A DNA stretch of 64,000 nucleotides. Origin: Alphaproteobacteria bacterium (lineage in GTDB: Bacteria; Pseudomonadota; Alphaproteobacteria; Micavibrionales; Micavibrionaceae). The notes beneath the pieces were generated by a model that was given only the letters and a program-made list of their open reading frames with translations, was not told the origin of the DNA and searched no databases. Below are positions 38,122 to 47,575 of this stretch, in pieces. Made by a program: the position numbers and the translations under genes. The stretch spans positions 33,778 to 97,777 of the forward strand of contig JAGNKE010000009.1 of the NCBI GenBank assembly GCA_018000295.1. The letters are read 5' to 3'. Positions within the stretch are counted from its first letter, which is position 1. Each line of letters starts with the position of its first letter.

Positions 38122-38517
38122 ATGAACCTAGAAGATGAACTTAAACGATATCTTTCTGAATGTACGACTCCTTCGCCGCTTGCGGATACTCTGGCGAACA
38201 ATAGGCTTCCGTTTTATGTCCGAAACGGTGCTTATCCTTATGCTATTGATGCGCTTGACAAGGGCATGGAGGCACATCCAGATGCCGATAGCGACCCGAA
38301 CTATGTTCCGTTCATGGAGATGCTCGCCCTTGTTCTTTACAAGGGCGATAATCTTGTGCAGGCCGATGTCGTTCTGGACAGGCTTAAAGCTCATCTGCAG
38401 GAGCGTGAGATTCCTCTTTCCCCTGCTGCGGCTTCTCTTGAACAAAATCTTCGGCAAAGTTCCCTCTATCGGCTGCAGCACACGATGGAGCATTCGGGCG
38501 TTGATTTTGACGCGTAA
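38122..38517 (+). CDS. Unknown 131-residue protein
   Basis: I do not recognise it. It is acidic and helical with TPR-like character ('[18 protein letters not shown]' and '[17 protein letters not shown]'), no signal and no membrane helix. The ATG follows a GGAAATAGAAC box. It precedes trmFO by 17 bp and follows the Y-polymerase by 54 bp on the same strand, so it is likely in one transcript. Confidence 0.7.
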   Translation: MNLEDELKRYLSECTTPSPLADTLANNRLPFYVRNGAYPYAIDALDKGMEAHPDADSDPNYVPFMEMLALVLYKGDNLVQADVVLDRLKAHLQEREIPLSPAAASLEQNLRQSSLYRLQHTMEHSGVDFDA

Positions 38518-38534
38518 CTCCATCAAAGTGCTGC

Positions 38535-39920
38535 ATGACTAAAATCCTTCATATTATCGGGGCCGGACTGGCCGGAAGCGAGGCGGCGTGGCAGGCGGCA
38601 CAGATGGGCGTTCCCGTCGTGCTGCATGAGATGCGCCCTTCGGTCGGGACGGCGGCGCACAAAACGGACGGATGCGCGGAACTGGTCTGCTCCAATTCCT
38701 TCCGCTCGGATGACAAGGATTATAATGCGGTCGGATTGCTGCATGAGGAAATGCGCTTGTGCGGCTCGTTGGTTCTGCGCGAGGGCGATAAGGCCGCTGT
38801 GCCCGCTGGCGGTGCTTTGGCCGTGGACCGCGATATTTTTTCGCAGAACGTGACGCGGGCGCTGGAGCAGCATCCGCTGATCACGATCAAGCGCAGCGAG
38901 ATCGCCGGACTGCCGCCTGATGAATGGGAGAGCGTGATTATCGCCACCGGACCGTTAACCTCCGATCCCTTGGCGCAGGCGATCCGCAATCTTACAGGAG
39001 AGGATGCGCTGGCTTTTTTCGATGCTATTGCACCGATTGTGCATACGGAGAGTATCGATATGAATGTGGCGTGGTTTCAGTCACGCTATGACAAAGAAGG
39101 TCCGGCGGGTACGGGCAAGGATTACATCAACTGTCCGATGGACAAGGCGCAGTATGAAGCGTTCATTGGCGAATTGCTGCGCGCGGAATACGGCGATTTC
39201 AAAGAGTGGGAAAAGGATACGCCCTATTTCGAAGGTTGTATGCCAATCGAAGTCATGGCTTCACGCGGACCGGAGACTCTGCGCTTCGGACCCATGAAAC
39301 CTGTTGGCCTGACCAACCCGCACAAAAGCGAACGCCCTCATGCGGTCGTACAACTGCGGCAGGACAATGCACTGGGAACGCTTTATAATATCGTCGGGTT
39401 CCAGACCAAGATGAAATACGGGGAGCAGGTGCGCGTGCTGCGAATGATCCCCGGACTGGAGAACGCCGAATTTGCGCGGCTGGGGGGGCTGCACCGGAAC
39501 ACGTTTATCAACTCACCCAAACTTTTAGATGAGTCGTTGCGTTTAGAACTTCAACCGCGTTTGCGGTTCGCGGGGCAGATCACAGGCTGCGAAGGTTATG
39601 TGGAAAGCGCGGCGGTGGGGCTGATGGCCGGGCGATTTGCTGCTGCGGAACTCTTGGGACTCTCCCCTGCTCTTCCGCCTGAAGCGACGGCGCACGGGGC
39701 TCTTTTGCGGCATATCACGGGCGGCGCACATTCCGATACGTTCCAGCCCATGAATGTGAATTTTGGTCTGTTTCCGCCGCTCAACGCAGAGGAGGAGAGT
39801 TTTATCGATGCCAAAGGCAAGCGCAGAAAATTCAAGGGCAAAGAGCGCAAAAAGGCGCTCTCGCAGCGAGCTCTGGCCGCGATCGCTCCATGGGCCACGC
39901 CGAATAAAAAAGCCGCATGA
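38535..39920 (+). CDS. trmFO: Folate/FAD-dependent tRNA U54 methyltransferase TrmFO
   Basis: The protein has 461 residues. It makes ribothymidine at U54 of tRNA with methylene-THF and FADH2. The FAD motif '[20 protein letters not shown]', '[20 protein letters not shown]' and '[20 protein letters not shown]' are diagnostic, as is '[20 protein letters not shown]' followed by '[11 protein letters not shown]'. The C-terminus is basic ('[20 protein letters not shown]'). Confidence 0.95.
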   Translation: MTKILHIIGAGLAGSEAAWQAAQMGVPVVLHEMRPSVGTAAHKTDGCAELVCSNSFRSDDKDYNAVGLLHEEMRLCGSLVLREGDKAAVPAGGALAVDRDIFSQNVTRALEQHPLITIKRSEIAGLPPDEWESVIIATGPLTSDPLAQAIRNLTGEDALAFFDAIAPIVHTESIDMNVAWFQSRYDKEGPAGTGKDYINCPMDKAQYEAFIGELLRAEYGDFKEWEKDTPYFEGCMPIEVMASRGPETLRFGPMKPVGLTNPHKSERPHAVVQLRQDNALGTLYNIVGFQTKMKYGEQVRVLRMIPGLENAEFARLGGLHRNTFINSPKLLDESLRLELQPRLRFAGQITGCEGYVESAAVGLMAGRFAAAELLGLSPALPPEATAHGALLRHITGGAHSDTFQPMNVNFGLFPPLNAEEESFIDAKGKRRKFKGKERKKALSQRALAAIAPWATPNKKAA

Positions 39921-39951
39921 TTTTTTCCGGCCGATTGTTTTTTGCGCCTCT

Positions 39952-40707
39952 ATGGTATGCTTGGTTTTTACTGGAGCTTGCGCCGCGCGGCCTTCTCCCA
40001 CCAATGCGATATGGACCACGGATATGACGAATACATCCCAAAAAACAGAGAAACCCAAGGAGCTTGTGATCCTGCTGCACGGAATCATCCGCAACAAACT
40101 GGATATGATGCCGATGAGTCTTTACCTTGAGAATGCGGGGTATCATACGCTGAATATCCATTACCCCTCGCGGAAAAAGACTCTTGAGGATCTCACGACC
40201 TTCATCCATGAGAAAATCACCGCCAGCCCCTTTTCCGCCGAAGCACCGAAAATCCATTTCGTGACCCACTCGATGGGGAGTCTGATCGCCCGGTATTATA
40301 TTGCAGTTTACAAGCCGGAGCGTCTTGGAAAGGTCGTGATGCTCGGTCCGCCGAATACGGGCAGCGAGTTCGCGGACTGGCTGTCGGAGACAAAAGTTCT
40401 TGCGCCGCTGTTCGAGAAAGTCTTCGGCCCCGCAGGACCACAACTCAAGACCACTCACAAGCATATCGATGGCGCCGTACATTACCCGATCGGCGTGATC
40501 GCCGGCAATTTTTCAATCAATCCGCTTTCTCCGTGGGTCTTGCCGGGAGAAAGTGACGGGATCGTTCCGGTCGAACGGACAAAAATCGAGGGTATGGCCG
40601 ATCATATCGTCGTTTCCTCCACCCATACTTTCATGATGTTTAACCCCAGCGTGATGAAACAGGTGCTCAGTTTCATTCAAAACGGGCGATTTCAACACCC
40701 TGAGTAA
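39952..40707 (+). CDS. Alpha/beta hydrolase, lipase-like
   Basis: This 251-residue hydrolase has the oxyanion region 'ELVILLHGIIRNKLDMM' and the nucleophile elbow 'HFVTHSMGSLIARYY'. Asp and His are likely in 'GESDGIVPVERTKI' and 'VVSSTHTFMMFNPS'. It looks like the cyanobacterial/alphaproteobacterial lipase or esterase group. The frame runs back into trmFO; the ATG at 39952 gives 'CLVFTGACAARP', which may be a lipoprotein signal of poor fit. An alternative ATG is at 40024. The substrate is unknown. Confidence 0.8.
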   Translation: MVCLVFTGACAARPSPTNAIWTTDMTNTSQKTEKPKELVILLHGIIRNKLDMMPMSLYLENAGYHTLNIHYPSRKKTLEDLTTFIHEKITASPFSAEAPKIHFVTHSMGSLIARYYIAVYKPERLGKVVMLGPPNTGSEFADWLSETKVLAPLFEKVFGPAGPQLKTTHKHIDGAVHYPIGVIAGNFSINPLSPWVLPGESDGIVPVERTKIEGMADHIVVSSTHTFMMFNPSVMKQVLSFIQNGRFQHPE

Positions 40708-40723
40708 ACGTAAAAAATCCTGA

Positions 40724-41197
40724 TCACGCGTCTACCGGAACGCCCGGTTCGTCCTTGGCGGAGCGGATGGAGAGGGAGGATTTGACGGAGGTGACGTTGG
40801 GGGCACCCGTGAGTTCGTTTTTCAGGAATTCCTGATAACTGTCCCAGTCCTTCGCCACGATTTTGAGAATAAAATCAACCTCCCCTGCCAGCATATGACA
40901 TTCGCGGACCATCGGTAGTTTCGAGACGTGCTGCTCGAAACGGATCAGGTCTGGTTCGGCTTGACTGGTCAGCCGGACCATGGCGAAGACCGTGACGCTG
41001 TAGCCCATGAGGGCTGAGTCGAGACGTGCGCGGTAGTTCTTTACGTAACCTGCCTCCTCCAGCGCCCGGACGCGGCGCAGGCACGGCGGGGCAGAAATTC
41101 CAACCTTACGGGCCAGTTCGACATTGGTGATGCGTCCATTGTCCTGCAATTCCCTAAGGATTTTGCGGTCGATTTTGTCCAGCCTTGATTTTTTCAT
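40724..41197 (-). CDS. Lrp/AsnC family transcriptional regulator
   Basis: This 157-residue regulator has the winged HTH ('LDKIDRKILRELQDNGRITN', 'VELARKVGISAPPCLRRVRA') and the ligand-binding RAM domain ('MVRECHMLAGEVDFILKIVA', 'LTGAPNVTSVKSSLSIR'). Such proteins sense amino acids. It is divergent from trxB across 237 bp and converges on the alpha/beta hydrolase gene. The target is not known; PutR- or Bkd-type regulators are similar. Confidence 0.93.
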   Translation of the reverse strand: MKKSRLDKIDRKILRELQDNGRITNVELARKVGISAPPCLRRVRALEEAGYVKNYRARLDSALMGYSVTVFAMVRLTSQAEPDLIRFEQHVSKLPMVRECHMLAGEVDFILKIVAKDWDSYQEFLKNELTGAPNVTSVKSSLSIRSAKDEPGVPVDA

Positions 41198-41434
41198 GGG
41201 AGCGCCTGCGGTTACTCGTAATTTTTAAGTTTCTGAATGATGGATGTCCGTCTTGTTTTGACGTCAGATTTGTATAAAGTTGCGGTGTGCCGTGTGCAAG
41301 TGGTTTTGAAACTTTATTTCACATGATTTGTTCTGCGGCCTTGAGTGCGTTTCCCGCGCCGGTAGACTCATGAAACCGAAACGAACATGGCGCGAATTAG
41401 ATCAGGCAACCGTAAACGATCCGGAATTTTTGTC

Positions 41435-42403
41435 ATGAGTGAAGCTCTGCATACCAAAGTGTTAATCATCGGCTCCGGCCCCGCAGGGTATACGGCCGGA
41501 ATATACGCCGCACGGGCCAACCTTGAGCCCGTCATGGTCACGGGGCTCGAACAGGGCGGGCAGCTCATGATTACGACGGACGTCGAGAACTATCCCGGTT
41601 TCGCGGACGTGATTCAGGGGCCGTGGCTAATGGAACAGATGAAGCTGCAGGCCGAGCATGTGGGTACGAAAATCGTCAACGACTATATCATTAAGGTCGA
41701 TCTATCCGCCCGCCCCTTCAAGGCTTACGGGGATTCGGGAAAAGTTTACACGGGTGACACGGTGGTGATCGCCACCGGCGCGAAGGCGCGCTGGCTCGGG
41801 CTTGAGTCGGAGGGCACCTTCCGGGGGCGGGGCGTTTCGGCCTGCGCGACCTGCGACGGTTTTTTCTTTCGCGGCAAGGAGGTCGCCATCGTCGGGGGTG
41901 GCAATACGGCCGTCGAGGAGGCCTTGTTTCTTACGAATTTCTGCGCCAAGGTTACGCTAATTCACCGCCGCGACAGCCTCAAGGCCGAGAAAATCATGCA
42001 AAAGCGCCTGTTCGAGAACCCGAAAATCGAAGTGATCTGGGACAGCACGGTGGAAGAGATCGTCGGCAATGACTCCGGCATGACGGGGGTGCGGATCAAA
42101 AATTTGAAAACAGGGTCTGAGCAAATTATTGACAAGCAAGGCCTGTTTGTCGCTATCGGGCACGATCCGGCGACGGACTTGTTCAAGGGGATTCTGAAGA
42201 TGGATGCGGGGCATTATATCCTGACGGCGCCGGATTCGACCGCCACTTCCATTCCCGGGGTTTATGCCGCCGGGGATGTCACCGATTCCGTTTACCGACA
42301 GGCCGTTACGGCTGCGGGGATGGGCTGCATGGCCGCGCTGGAGGCCGACCGTTTCCTTGCCCATCAAGAGAAGACCGTTACCCACAACAAGGCTGCTGAA
42401 TAG
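41435..42403 (+). CDS. trxB: Thioredoxin reductase
   Basis: This 322-residue flavoenzyme reduces thioredoxin with NADPH. FAD motif 'KVLIIGSGPAGYTAGIYAAR', redox 'SACATCDGFFFRGKEVAIVG' with the CATC disulfide, and 'GVYAAGDVTDSVYRQAVTAA'. The frame opens 16 codons upstream at 41387, but the ATG at 41435 gives the family N-terminus. The LysR-type gene begins 14 bp after its stop, so they may be co-transcribed. Confidence 0.96.
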   Translation: MSEALHTKVLIIGSGPAGYTAGIYAARANLEPVMVTGLEQGGQLMITTDVENYPGFADVIQGPWLMEQMKLQAEHVGTKIVNDYIIKVDLSARPFKAYGDSGKVYTGDTVVIATGAKARWLGLESEGTFRGRGVSACATCDGFFFRGKEVAIVGGGNTAVEEALFLTNFCAKVTLIHRRDSLKAEKIMQKRLFENPKIEVIWDSTVEEIVGNDSGMTGVRIKNLKTGSEQIIDKQGLFVAIGHDPATDLFKGILKMDAGHYILTAPDSTATSIPGVYAAGDVTDSVYRQAVTAAGMGCMAALEADRFLAHQEKTVTHNKAAE

Positions 42404-42417
42404 GACTCGCACTCGCG

Positions 42418-43311
42418 ATGGATTGGGACAAGGTCAGAATCTTCAAAATCGTTGCTGAATCCGGCAGCTTCACCCATGCAGGAGAAGTTCTGAATCTCAG
42501 CCAATCCGCCGTCTCGCGGCAGATCAGTGCGCTGGAGGAATCCCTCGGACATCCCCTCTTCCACCGCCATGCCCGCGGACTGGTGCTCACCGAGCAGGGC
42601 GAGATTCTTTTCGAATCCGCCCGGGAGGTTTTCGATACCTTCAAGGACACGCAGACTCGGCTTTCCGATTCGCGGCTCCTGCCCGAGGGATTGCTGACCA
42701 TTACTACCGTCGATTTTATTGCTTCGAGCTGGCTGGCACCCAAGCTTCCAGGTTTTAAGACCCTCTATCCTGATATCCAGATGACTCTTTTTCTTGATGA
42801 CCGGGTTTACGATCTGCTGCGGCGGGAGGCCGATGTGGGAATCCGGCTGCAGAAAACGGAACAGGCCGATGTGATCGAGAAGAAATTAACGACTTTGCGT
42901 TTCAGCCTCTGGGTTTCCAAAAGCTATCAAAAAACTTACGGGCTTCCGGATCATTTGCAGGATCTGAAAAATCATATGATGATCGGGCATCCGCCGGGGA
43001 CGGAGACGCCGTTCGCCCGCCCGAACTGGATCTTCAATGCCGCCAATATCAATACCGAGAATAATCCCAAGGTCGTGATGATGAACTCGATGAGCGCCCG
43101 CTATAGCGCGGTGAAACAAGGTGTCGGCATTGCCGTGTTGCCCGATTATGTCAGCCGAGACAAAACGGACCTCGTGCAGCTTTTCCCCGATCTGAACATT
43201 CCGGGCGTCGATATGTTTTTCGTTTATCCGCAAGAGCGCAAGCACTCCAAGCGAATCAGTGTTTTCAGGGATTACCTTTTCGATACCCTCAAGGGCGAAA
43301 AAACATTCTGA
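42418..43311 (+). CDS. LysR family transcriptional regulator
   Basis: This 297-residue regulator has the N-terminal HTH ('RIFKIVAESGSFTHAGEVLN', 'LSQSAVSRQISALEESLGHP') and the periplasmic-binding-like effector domain ('LLTITTVDFIASSWLAPKLP', 'READVGIRLQKTEQADVI'). The close position behind trxB suggests a redox or thiol role, but this is inference. It is followed by a non-coding stretch with the candidate small RNA. Confidence 0.92.
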   Translation: MDWDKVRIFKIVAESGSFTHAGEVLNLSQSAVSRQISALEESLGHPLFHRHARGLVLTEQGEILFESAREVFDTFKDTQTRLSDSRLLPEGLLTITTVDFIASSWLAPKLPGFKTLYPDIQMTLFLDDRVYDLLRREADVGIRLQKTEQADVIEKKLTTLRFSLWVSKSYQKTYGLPDHLQDLKNHMMIGHPPGTETPFARPNWIFNAANINTENNPKVVMMNSMSARYSAVKQGVGIAVLPDYVSRDKTDLVQLFPDLNIPGVDMFFVYPQERKHSKRISVFRDYLFDTLKGEKTF

Positions 43312-43411
43312 TCCAGGGCTCCTGCCTTTTTCTTCACTTTCCCGTATTTCGCATACATATGCCTTAAGTGATTGCGTTTATTGCATATCTCTTCTGCAAT
43401 AATAGCATTGG

Positions 43412-43550
43412 TTTTTCATGACCCGAGTCGGTTACTCTGCCCTTAGCAGTCCTAGGATTGCTAAGGGTCTCTACGAGATCCTACGTCCCCAAGACGTGAA
43501 ACCTCCCTGTTCAACTTGCCGGGCTTTATGCCCGGTTTTCTTTTTCACAG
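43412..43550 (+). ncRNA. Candidate structured small RNA
   Basis: The 344 bp after the LysR gene hold no ORF but a series of hairpins. GAGT/ACTC pairs at 43425-43437. CCCTTAGCA (43440-43448) pairs perfectly with TGCTAAGGG (43459-43467). ACGTC (43483-43487) pairs with GACGT (43493-43497). Then comes an unpaired CCTCCCT (43501-43507), complementary to a Shine-Dalgarno sequence, and an intrinsic terminator. A promoter could be TTGCAT (43381) and TAGCAT (43403), 16 bp apart. I know of anti-Shine-Dalgarno small RNAs in this class of bacteria, but I cannot match this one to a family. Confidence 0.45.
43517..43547 (+). terminator. Intrinsic terminator of the small RNA or LysR transcript
   Basis: CCGGGC (43518-43523), loop TTTAT, GCCCGG (43529-43534), then TTTTCTTTTTC. 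It is on the plus strand and would also end read-through from the LysR gene. Confidence 0.85.
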
Positions 43551-43625
43551 ATTATTTTTGTGCATTTGACAGAGTTTATCTGTTATCCTTTTCATAAGGT
43601 TACGCTTTTTAGTGTTTTTGCATAT

Positions 43626-43631
43626 TATAAT
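43626..43631 (+). promoter_or_regulatory. Putative -10 box before the alpha/beta hydrolase-like gene
   Basis: A perfect TATAAT lies 24 bp before the ATG at 43656. The region 17 bp upstream has only a weak -35. A stronger TTGACA is at 43566-43571, but too far upstream for this -10. This box supports the later start codon. Confidence 0.4.
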
Positions 43632-43655
43632 AAGAATTGCTGGGCTGGTTCGGGT

Positions 43656-44783
43656 ATGGGTGGTTTCTCTCCTTCGGATGACGATGTTTTTTCAAAGGAT
43701 TACTCTTTGCAGAGCCTTTGGGCTGCTGTGCGCGGTCTTCCTGCCGCGGCCATGCTGGGCGTAGCGTCATTAGCCTCCCCTATTTCCCGTGCACCCGATG
43801 ACTGGGAACTCCATTCTCTGCGTTATGACGGCAAGGGAGGCGCCAAGGAAGCGGAGCTTTATGTCATTCCTGCGCGCAACGTCCGGCATGACCCTATCGG
43901 CGTTGTTGGGTTCGTGCCCGGATGGAAGCGTTCGCCGGTAGATAAGGCCGAAGCGATCGAAGATTTACGTAATTCTGGTTATTCCGTTGTCTCCATCGCG
44001 CTTGAAAATCCCGGCATGAGTACGGGTAGCCTTGCCGACTCTCTTGAGCGGATCAACAGCTTTATTTTCTCTCATGATTCGCCGCTCTATCATCTTTATC
44101 CCGAGAATATCCCACGCTTTGCCATCACCCATTCCACCAGCGGTATGTTGTTCGAGCATGGGTTGATGGATGCCCGAATGTCGGGACAACTGCCGCCGAT
44201 TGAACATGCGTTTCATACGGCACCGTTTTTCGATACTTCCGGGTCTTCGACACTTTTTCACCCGACCCTGAATAAGCTCTATACCCGGCACGCCCGCCGG
44301 CATGAGGGCGAGTTGGCCGGCACTCCGCTTATGGACAGGCTTTATTATTACGTGCGCGGCCTCGGGAGGCTTCTGATCGAGGAGGATCCTAACGATCGTC
44401 CTACACACGGGCAGATTCTGGAGATTTCCGGATACGGTAAAAGTTATTTCGCGCGCAAAGAACAGGAGATTTCTTCCGGGATGTCGGCCATTACGATTCC
44501 ACAAACCTTTGTGATCAGCACCGACGACCGTTTTTCCTGTCCGAAGACGGCTGCCCATGCCGCTAAACTTGAAAGCGCCGCCGTAACCTATTGTCAGGCC
44601 CAGCATAATCCCCTTTTAAAACCTCCGGTGCGAAAATCCATCATCGACCAAATCCGGGAGATCACCCGCTCGACAGGCCTGTTCGATCTTCTGGATGAAA
44701 TCGAACATACATTCGGCGGCGCACCGCTCAGGGATCTGGACGATCCGTCTCAGGAAGACGGCCCAAACCGCTATCATTTCTAA
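43656..44783 (+). CDS. Alpha/beta hydrolase-like protein with unusual nucleophile elbow
   Basis: The protein has 375 residues from ATG 43656; the frame is open back to a GTG at 43560 but the -10 box lies in that part. A weak hydrophobic segment 'LPAAAMLGVASLASPIS' lies near the N-terminus. The elbow is 'FAITHSTSGMLFEHGLMDAR' with Ser160 in H-S-T-S-G instead of G-H-S-x-G. Likely acid and base are in 'VISTDDRFSCP' and 'CQAQHNPLLK'. The layout resembles lysophospholipase-type hydrolases (PldB). The substrate is unknown. Confidence 0.75.
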   Translation: MGGFSPSDDDVFSKDYSLQSLWAAVRGLPAAAMLGVASLASPISRAPDDWELHSLRYDGKGGAKEAELYVIPARNVRHDPIGVVGFVPGWKRSPVDKAEAIEDLRNSGYSVVSIALENPGMSTGSLADSLERINSFIFSHDSPLYHLYPENIPRFAITHSTSGMLFEHGLMDARMSGQLPPIEHAFHTAPFFDTSGSSTLFHPTLNKLYTRHARRHEGELAGTPLMDRLYYYVRGLGRLLIEEDPNDRPTHGQILEISGYGKSYFARKEQEISSGMSAITIPQTFVISTDDRFSCPKTAAHAAKLESAAVTYCQAQHNPLLKPPVRKSIIDQIREITRSTGLFDLLDEIEHTFGGAPLRDLDDPSQEDGPNRYHF

Positions 44784-44787
44784 TCGT

Positions 44788-46041
<1,254 letters not shown>

Positions 46042-47067
46042 TCAAGACGTTAAGGACCGGAATATATCGCGGATCGCGTTTCCGTTCAAATCCTTTACGG
46101 GGTCCAGACTTACCCCCTCTTTCTCGAACCAGTCCTTCAAAGGCTCCAAGACCGGATGTTCAAGATGGCTTTTGAGATAATTCTGCAAGCGGCTGATGTG
46201 TATGAGGTATTCGTCGCGATTCTGCTCGGCGGCGAGTTTGATGAACAGGCCGATGACGCGGCAGTGAAACTGGGTGCCCAAAACGCGGTACCAGAGATCA
46301 AAGGCCTGACGGTCCTTCGCACTCATCCCCTCGCAATACCTCTCGATCAGGATTTTTTGCAAATCCTGTGGCACGTCCGACCGGGCATCCTCCAGAAGAT
46401 TGACCAGATCGTAAGGCATAGGGCCGAAAAGCGCGTCCTGAAAATCAATCAGGGCGCAACGTTCTATGCCCTCTCCGCCCTCCTGCAGCATCAGATTTTC
46501 CAGATGGAAGTCGGCGTGCAGAAAGCCCTGCGGACAGGGAGGAAGGCTTTGCTCGATACCAGACCAGATTGAAAGATAGCGGCTGATCGCTGTGTCGGGC
46601 ATATACTGATGATGAAGAAAAGGGACATAATAATCAGCTATCTGCCTGATGTTCTGTCTAATTCTGCTCTGGCTGAAGGGTGGGAGGAACGCAGGCGGTT
46701 TTGACTGGCGCAGGCGGCGCAGGACATCTGTCGCCCAAATGTATAATTCCGTGCGGTCGCGGCCCTCGCGCAAGGCTTTGCCGTAGCTGGTGTTCCCGAG
46801 ATCCTCCAGAAGCGCGTAGCCTTGCTCCTGGTGACTTTCGAAGATCAGGGGCGCCCTGATCCCGGTTTCAGTGAGCCACGCCGCAATCCTCAGGAACTGC
46901 TTTAACTCCGTGCGGCTTTTTTCATCCGGCACGGGGTAGCGCATGAGAATGAATGCTTCGCCGCTGCGCGTGCCGCGGTAATATTCGCGGGGCGAGGCAT
47001 CGCGGGGTAAGGGTGTCAGCGATTCGCACCCGATTTCAGCGGCCAGAACCTGCAGATCAGCAGACAT
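46042..47067 (-). CDS. AmgK-like phosphotransferase (APH fold)
   Basis: This 341-residue kinase-like protein has the Brenner-type catalytic loop 'GFLHADFHLENLMLQ' and metal-binding 'CALIDFQDALFGPMPYDLVN'. The size and the N-terminal 'PLPRDASPREYYRG' agree with AmgK, the anomeric N-acetylmuramate/N-acetylglucosamine kinase of cell wall recycling. The usual partner murU is not adjacent; the next genes are a short unknown and an aminotransferase. The substrate is therefore an inference. Confidence 0.78.
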   Translation of the reverse strand: MSADLQVLAAEIGCESLTPLPRDASPREYYRGTRSGEAFILMRYPVPDEKSRTELKQFLRIAAWLTETGIRAPLIFESHQEQGYALLEDLGNTSYGKALREGRDRTELYIWATDVLRRLRQSKPPAFLPPFSQSRIRQNIRQIADYYVPFLHHQYMPDTAISRYLSIWSGIEQSLPPCPQGFLHADFHLENLMLQEGGEGIERCALIDFQDALFGPMPYDLVNLLEDARSDVPQDLQKILIERYCEGMSAKDRQAFDLWYRVLGTQFHCRVIGLFIKLAAEQNRDEYLIHISRLQNYLKSHLEHPVLEPLKDWFEKEGVSLDPVKDLNGNAIRDIFRSLTS

Positions 47068-47070
47068 GGA

Positions 47071-47505
47071 TCAGGTCTTGTCGGTTTTGGATTTCTTGGT
47101 CTCGACGCCGGAGGCCATTTTCATCAGGGCGTCCACGTGGCGCTTGGAGGTCTGCGGGCGCTTGGAAGATGGCGCCAAGCTTTCCTGACCGAAGATGGCG
47201 GCGTCCGTGGCTACAACTGCCCGCAGAAGGTCCATGCCGAACTCCTCACCCTTTTTGGCTTTTGCTCCGGCTTGGGGTTTTTTCGAGACGGCTTCATTTT
47301 CCCTATTATCAGCCGTTTTTCCCGATAGCATCCGGTCGATGTTGTAGGCGATGATCCCCTCCAGATGCGGGCGGGCCAGCGCGTGCAGAAGCTTGGAATC
47401 CTCATAGGTCCAGGCGATGATCTGCTGCCGGGCCTGATGCTTGTTGCCCTTGGCTTTTTTCAGCGCTTCGCGAATGCGGTTTTCAAGATATTGACGGGAT
47501 GACAT
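47071..47505 (-). CDS. Unknown basic 144-residue protein
   Basis: I do not recognise the family. It has no signal or membrane helix. 'YLENRIREALKKAKGNKHQA', 'ARPHLEGIIAYNIDRMLSG' and then a Lys-rich linker, and a tail 'KRHVDALMKMASGVETKKSK'. The end is 3 bp from the AmgK-like start, so they are translated as a pair. It starts 70 bp after the mfd stop on the same strand. Confidence 0.7.
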   Translation of the reverse strand: MSSRQYLENRIREALKKAKGNKHQARQQIIAWTYEDSKLLHALARPHLEGIIAYNIDRMLSGKTADNRENEAVSKKPQAGAKAKKGEEFGMDLLRAVVATDAAIFGQESLAPSSKRPQTSKRHVDALMKMASGVETKKSKTDKT

Positions 47506-47575
47506 CGTTTACTGCCTTTTAAGAGCATAAGCATCGCACAATTTCGAGAAATCGCCAAATTCTTAAGTCTTGCCC

